Below, one piece after another: positions 3,563 through 6,481 of a stretch of DNA of 6,481 bases. Under the pieces are notes generated by a model. That model was not told where the DNA came from. It made no database searches and saw nothing but the letters and a program-made list of their open reading frames with translations. The stretch is taken from NCBI GenBank assembly GCA_008501655.1, contig QQUK01000365.1, forward strand, positions 1 through 6,481, given 5' to 3'. Source of the DNA: Calditrichota bacterium. Lineage in GTDB: Bacteria > Zixibacteria > MSB-5A5 > GN15 > FEB-12. Both the position numbers and the translations under genes were made by a program. Position 1 is the first letter of the stretch. Each line of letters opens with the position of its first letter.

Positions 3563-6481
3563 TTATTCTAATTCATCCTCGTTGTTGTCATCTCTCTGAA
3601 GTACATTCTCGTTGATGCGGTTCTTTATCGGTTCCGGGAGGTCATCAGGGGAGTCAGGTATAGATGAATCATCATTTTCATCAGTCTCAGTATGTTCACC
3701 ATGACCATTTCCATTAGAAGGTGATTCGAAATCCTCTTTTGTGAGCTCCTCTTCTTCGGAGTTAATCTCTTCACTTCCGCGGACAAATTTCAGTTCATTT
3801 TTGTTGTCTGTCATTTCTATGATTAATCCGGATTCATTATCTTCTTCCGGATCAAATTCTGCGAATTTAACAGCAACAAGTTTCGATATACCGAACTGTT
3901 CCATGGTGATACCATATAGATTATGGGCAGCTTCCATGGTGATTTTGTTATGGGTAATCAGAATAAACTGGGTCTGGGATGAAAATGTCTTAATGATTTT
4001 CAGGAACCGCTTACAGTTGGCATCGTCAAGCGGTGCATCGATTTCATCAAGAATACAGAACGGTGATGGTTTAACCATATAAAGAGAGAAAAGAAGTGAA
4101 ATCGCCGTCAAGGCTCTTTCACCACCGGACATCACCGTTATAGACAGAAGTTTTTTACCGCGGGGGCGGGCGATAATTTCAATATCTGATTCCAGTGGGT
4201 CACTTGGGTCAATAAGACTGATATCAGCTTCACCACCGGTAAACAATTCTGTGAAAAGATTTTTGAAATTGATCTTAACCTGCGCAAATGTCTCTTCAAA
4301 CAGTTTCCGTGCAGTCTGATTGATTGTAGCTATTGTGGAGGAGAGGTCATCCTTAGCAGTTCTCAAATCTCCAAGCTGTTCACGAAGGAATTCTTCACGT
4401 TCACTTGCAGCTTTGTACTCCTCAAGAGCAAGTAAATTAACAACACCAAATTTCTTCAGCTGGTCTTTGAGGTCATGCAGAAGTTTCTGAGCATCAGCAC
4501 GTTCCACTTCAGTATCCGGATTTTCTATCGTAATCTGTTTGATATCAAGAGAGTATTCTTCTTCGATTCGTTCGGTGATCCGTTGTGATTCAGATTCGAG
4601 TGTATTAAGACGTATGTCAATCTGATGAGAATTATCGGAAATTGAATCTTTCTCGGTACGGATTTCACGGAGCTGTTTTTCCTTGGCATTGACCCGTTCC
4701 ATGATTTCAGATTGCTGGGTGCGAAGTTCATTCTGTTTCGCTGTTAATTCTTGACGCAGGTTAAACTTCACCTTGAGATTCTCTTCAAGCTCAGCTATTC
4801 TATCTTTTGATAATTCAATATCTGTTTTAGCCTGTTCAATCTCTTTTGTCTTTATCTCAATCGTCGTTTGTAATTCATTAATAAGTTCAGATATATGATT
4901 GATTTTACTCTCTGTCTGTTCCGTTTTACTGCGGGATTCGACTAGCTGTACCTGAAGTCTCGAAACCAGTGACTGCGACTCCGATGCCTTTTGCTCCAGC
5001 TGTTGCAGATGTTCCAAATTCGTTGACATGGTGCTGACAAGGTCATCTTTTCTTTCCGAGAGCTCATTAAAACTAAGGCTCAAAGAGTATTGACGATTTT
5101 TAATGGCGTTTAATTTGTCAGTTATGTTTCTGACTTCTTTTTCAAGACGGATAATCTCAGAATCAACTGAACGGAGTTCGAACTCGGTTTCATTGAAACT
5201 TTTCTGTTCTTCAGCAACATCTTCAGTTAAAGAATCAATCTTGTCGGAGAGAGTGGAGATTTCCGAACGGACCGATGCAATCTCTGCATTCGTTTTGTTT
5301 TTATTTTCCTGAACAGAGACAAGTTCAGATTCGAACTTTTTAATAATCTCATCCTGCTCATCAACTTTTTCCTGTCGTCTGAACAGGGAAGGGGAACCTT
5401 CGTCTGATCCGCCGGAGATTATGTTTTTACTGTAAAGCTCTCCTGATGTCGAGACAGCATTAAACCCGTAAGGAAGATGTTCCAGGATTCTGTCCGGTGA
5501 ATAACCGGATTTAAAAACTGCTGTACGGGAGAGTACTGCCTGTTTTAACGGATTGAGGTTTTCATCGGTAGTTACAAAAGTATCCATCCATCCTAAAAAC
5601 TCTTCGCCGGTTAAATCCGGCCGTTTGACAAGCGGATTTATTGTACCGGTGTCAGGAACAAGAATACCAACCTTGCCTTTTTTCTCAGACTTGAGATAGC
5701 TGATGATATTATCAGCTGTTTTTCTGTTGTCGCAGATAATAAAACGAGCCATTTCACTTAAAGCTGCTTCAACGGCTGATTCCATTCCCTCAACAGGGAC
5801 AAATTTTTCAGCTACCGTTCCAAAAATACCGGTCCAGTTATCTTTCGATTCCATGACCGACTTAACACCGGATTCATAACCTTCGTAGTGAAGAATCATC
5901 TCTTCTAAAAGATTCTTTCTGGCATGAGCAGCTTCAATGGAAGATTTAAGATTAGAAATATCGGATGTAAAGTTTTCGTTGTCTTCTATTAGCTGTTCGA
6001 GCTGCTTTGTTGAACTTGTCAGATTTTCTTCAGCCTGTTGTTTTTTGGTAATCGCAGTATCAAAAGATTCTCTCTTCCGGTTCCGTTCAACAAGCAGTGA
6101 TTCTTTGGTCGCACCGTTTGATTCAAGCTCTTCATTTAGTTTGTCAATATCTGTCTGAAAGTCCCGTTCCTGCTGACGAAGATTATCCTCTTCGGTTTTA
6201 CCCGAAGATAGTTTCCCTTCTAATTCAAGCATCTGCTTGTTACGGTCTTCTTTGGATGAACGTGCGTCAAGCAATGAGCGGTCAGCTTCAGCCTGTTGAG
6301 CGCGGGCTTCTTCGAGGTCTTTTTCTAACTGTTCATTTGCTGTTTTGTCAGTGGAAAGAGTCGTTGAAAGTTCATGCTTCTGGTCCGATAACATATCTAC
6401 TCGGATATTACTGGCTTTGATATCTGTTTCATTCCGTTCAATCAGGTTCGATGCAGTGGAACGTTTCTCTTTCAGAATCGT
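3563..6481 (-). CDS. smc: Chromosome segregation protein SMC, N-terminus beyond the window
   Basis: SMC is the ATPase core of the bacterial condensin-like complex (with ScpA and ScpB) that organises and segregates the nucleoid. The frame stays open to 6481, giving 972 residues; ATG 6394 is internal. Along the protein come N-side coiled coil (6481 to about 5894), the hinge (about 5893-5375, 'EGYESGVKSVM' to 'ISGGSDEGSPSLFRR'), the return coiled coil, and the C-terminal head lobe (from about 4455, 'FGVVNLLALEEY'). The head shows the ABC signature 'MSGGERALTA' (M codon at 4130-4132), Walker B 'FCILDEIDAPLDDAN' (about 4060-4016) and the H-loop 'ITHNK'. Walker A is in the missing part; from hinge position in known SMCs, roughly 300 N-terminal residues are absent. 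The protein continues for 99 acidic residues past the usual family end ('ISKLVAVKF'). It is the first visible gene of the operon with ftsY. Confidence 0.96.
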   Translation of the reverse strand, partial: TILKEKRSTASNLIERNETDIKASNIRVDMLSDQKHELSTTLSTDKTANEQLEKDLEEARAQQAEADRSLLDARSSKEDRNKQMLELEGKLSSGKTEEDNLRQQERDFQTDIDKLNEELESNGATKESLLVERNRKRESFDTAITKKQQAEENLTSSTKQLEQLIEDNENFTSDISNLKSSIEAAHARKNLLEEMILHYEGYESGVKSVMESKDNWTGIFGTVAEKFVPVEGMESAVEAALSEMARFIICDNRKTADNIISYLKSEKKGKVGILVPDTGTINPLVKRPDLTGEEFLGWMDTFVTTDENLNPLKQAVLSRTAVFKSGYSPDRILEHLPYGFNAVSTSGELYSKNIISGGSDEGSPSLFRRQEKVDEQDEIIKKFESELVSVQENKNKTNAEIASVRSEISTLSDKIDSLTEDVAEEQKSFNETEFELRSVDSEIIRLEKEVRNITDKLNAIKNRQYSLSLSFNELSERKDDLVSTMSTNLEHLQQLEQKASESQSLVSRLQVQLVESRSKTEQTESKINHISELINELQTTIEIKTKEIEQAKTDIELSKDRIAELEENLKVKFNLRQELTAKQNELRTQQSEIMERVNAKEKQLREIRTEKDSISDNSHQIDIRLNTLESESQRITERIEEEYSLDIKQITIENPDTEVERADAQKLLHDLKDQLKKFGVVNLLALEEYKAASEREEFLREQLGDLRTAKDDLSSTIATINQTARKLFEETFAQVKINFKNLFTELFTGGEADISLIDPSDPLESDIEIIARPRGKKLLSITVMSGGERALTAISLLFSLYMVKPSPFCILDEIDAPLDDANCKRFLKIIKTFSSQTQFILITHNKITMEAAHNLYGITMEQFGISKLVAVKFAEFDPEEDNESGLIIEMTDNKNELKFVRGSEEINSEEEELTKEDFESPSNGNGHGEHTETDENDDSSIPDSPDDLPEPIKNRINENVLQRDDNNEDELE
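3566..3862 (-). other. Acidic low-complexity C-terminal tail of SMC
   Basis: Ninety-nine residues follow the last conserved head-domain strand ('KLVAVKF'). By hand count they hold 35 Asp/Glu against 7 Lys/Arg, with runs such as 'SEEEELTKEDFESPSNGNG' and 'DENDDSSIPDSPDD'. Most of it looks disordered. A short hydrophobic patch ('GLIIEMTDNKNELKFVRG') lies near its start. Bacterial SMCs usually end soon after the head domain, so this is an extension. Its function is unknown. Confidence 0.8.
5375..5893 (-). other. SMC hinge (dimerisation) domain
   Basis: This globular segment interrupts the coiled coil. It opens with 'LHYEGYESGVKSVMESKDNW', includes 'GIFGTVAEKFVPVEGMESAVEAALSEMARFIICD' split over the family's strands and helices, and 'GKVGILVPDTG', and closes with 'SGELYSKNIISGGSDEGSPS'. 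These match the order of conserved elements in bacterial SMC hinges: G-Y-x-S-G-V, a G-x-V/A strand, an A-x-E-x-A-L helix, F/I-L-P and a terminal G-G. It mediates SMC homodimerisation and DNA contact, and its presence separates this protein from Rad50/SbcC-type ATPases. Confidence 0.88.

Noticed and set aside
3741..4082. Plus-strand open frame opposite the SMC C-terminus
   Set aside because: It is Ser-rich because it lies antisense to an acidic and conserved SMC region. It shows no recognisable protein features and conflicts with a certain gene.
3563..6394. ATG at 6394 as the SMC start
   Set aside because: The frame continues without a stop through 6481 with further coiled-coil residues, and the Walker A head lobe is missing, so this Met is internal.

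Overview
The window looks like a chromosomal segment of a Gram-negative-type bacterium from the FCB superphylum or a related candidate phylum. Two things point there. The plus-strand gene ends in a Por-secretion-type (type A) C-terminal domain with the 'NYPNPFNPTT' hallmark. It also carries a dockerin-like Ca-loop pair of the style 'GDINLNNIAYEIGDAV...DVNADGLTLSVADLV', which I associate with Zixibacteria-like genomes. That lineage is inferred from memory of protein style, not from a search. G+C is moderate (about 43% in the one line counted).

Layout. Positions 1-1722 (+) hold the 3' part of a large secreted, modular protein: a Cys-rich Ig/PKD-like end, a cohesin-like beta module, a dockerin-like pair, a second beta module and a C-terminal sorting domain. 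A symmetric hairpin at 1747-1780 separates it from a convergent minus-strand gene cluster. Read in the direction of transcription, that cluster is smc (5' end outside the window) > ftsY > yjbQ-family gene > rlmH. The junctions are extremely tight: 2 nt between smc and ftsY, a 1-nt TGATG overlap between ftsY and the yjbQ-family gene, and an 8-nt overlap at a TTG start for rlmH. This strongly suggests one translationally coupled operon ending at the shared hairpin. No promoter for it is visible, and it must lie beyond 6481.

How the genes relate. The cluster is housekeeping: chromosome organisation (SMC ATPase), co-translational membrane targeting (FtsY, SRP receptor GTPase), a UPF0047/YjbQ protein of unsettled role, and 23S rRNA methylation (RlmH). 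The convergent secreted protein is probably unrelated to them and displayed on or released from the cell surface.

There is no gene-free stretch over 300 bases: the only intergenic DNA is 1723-1778, plus 2 bases at 3561-3562. I see no RNA genes, insertion sequences, CRISPR arrays or phage signals. I do not see a clearly new system. The most unusual points are the 99-residue acidic tail on SMC and the cohesin-like plus dockerin-like modules in one exported polypeptide.
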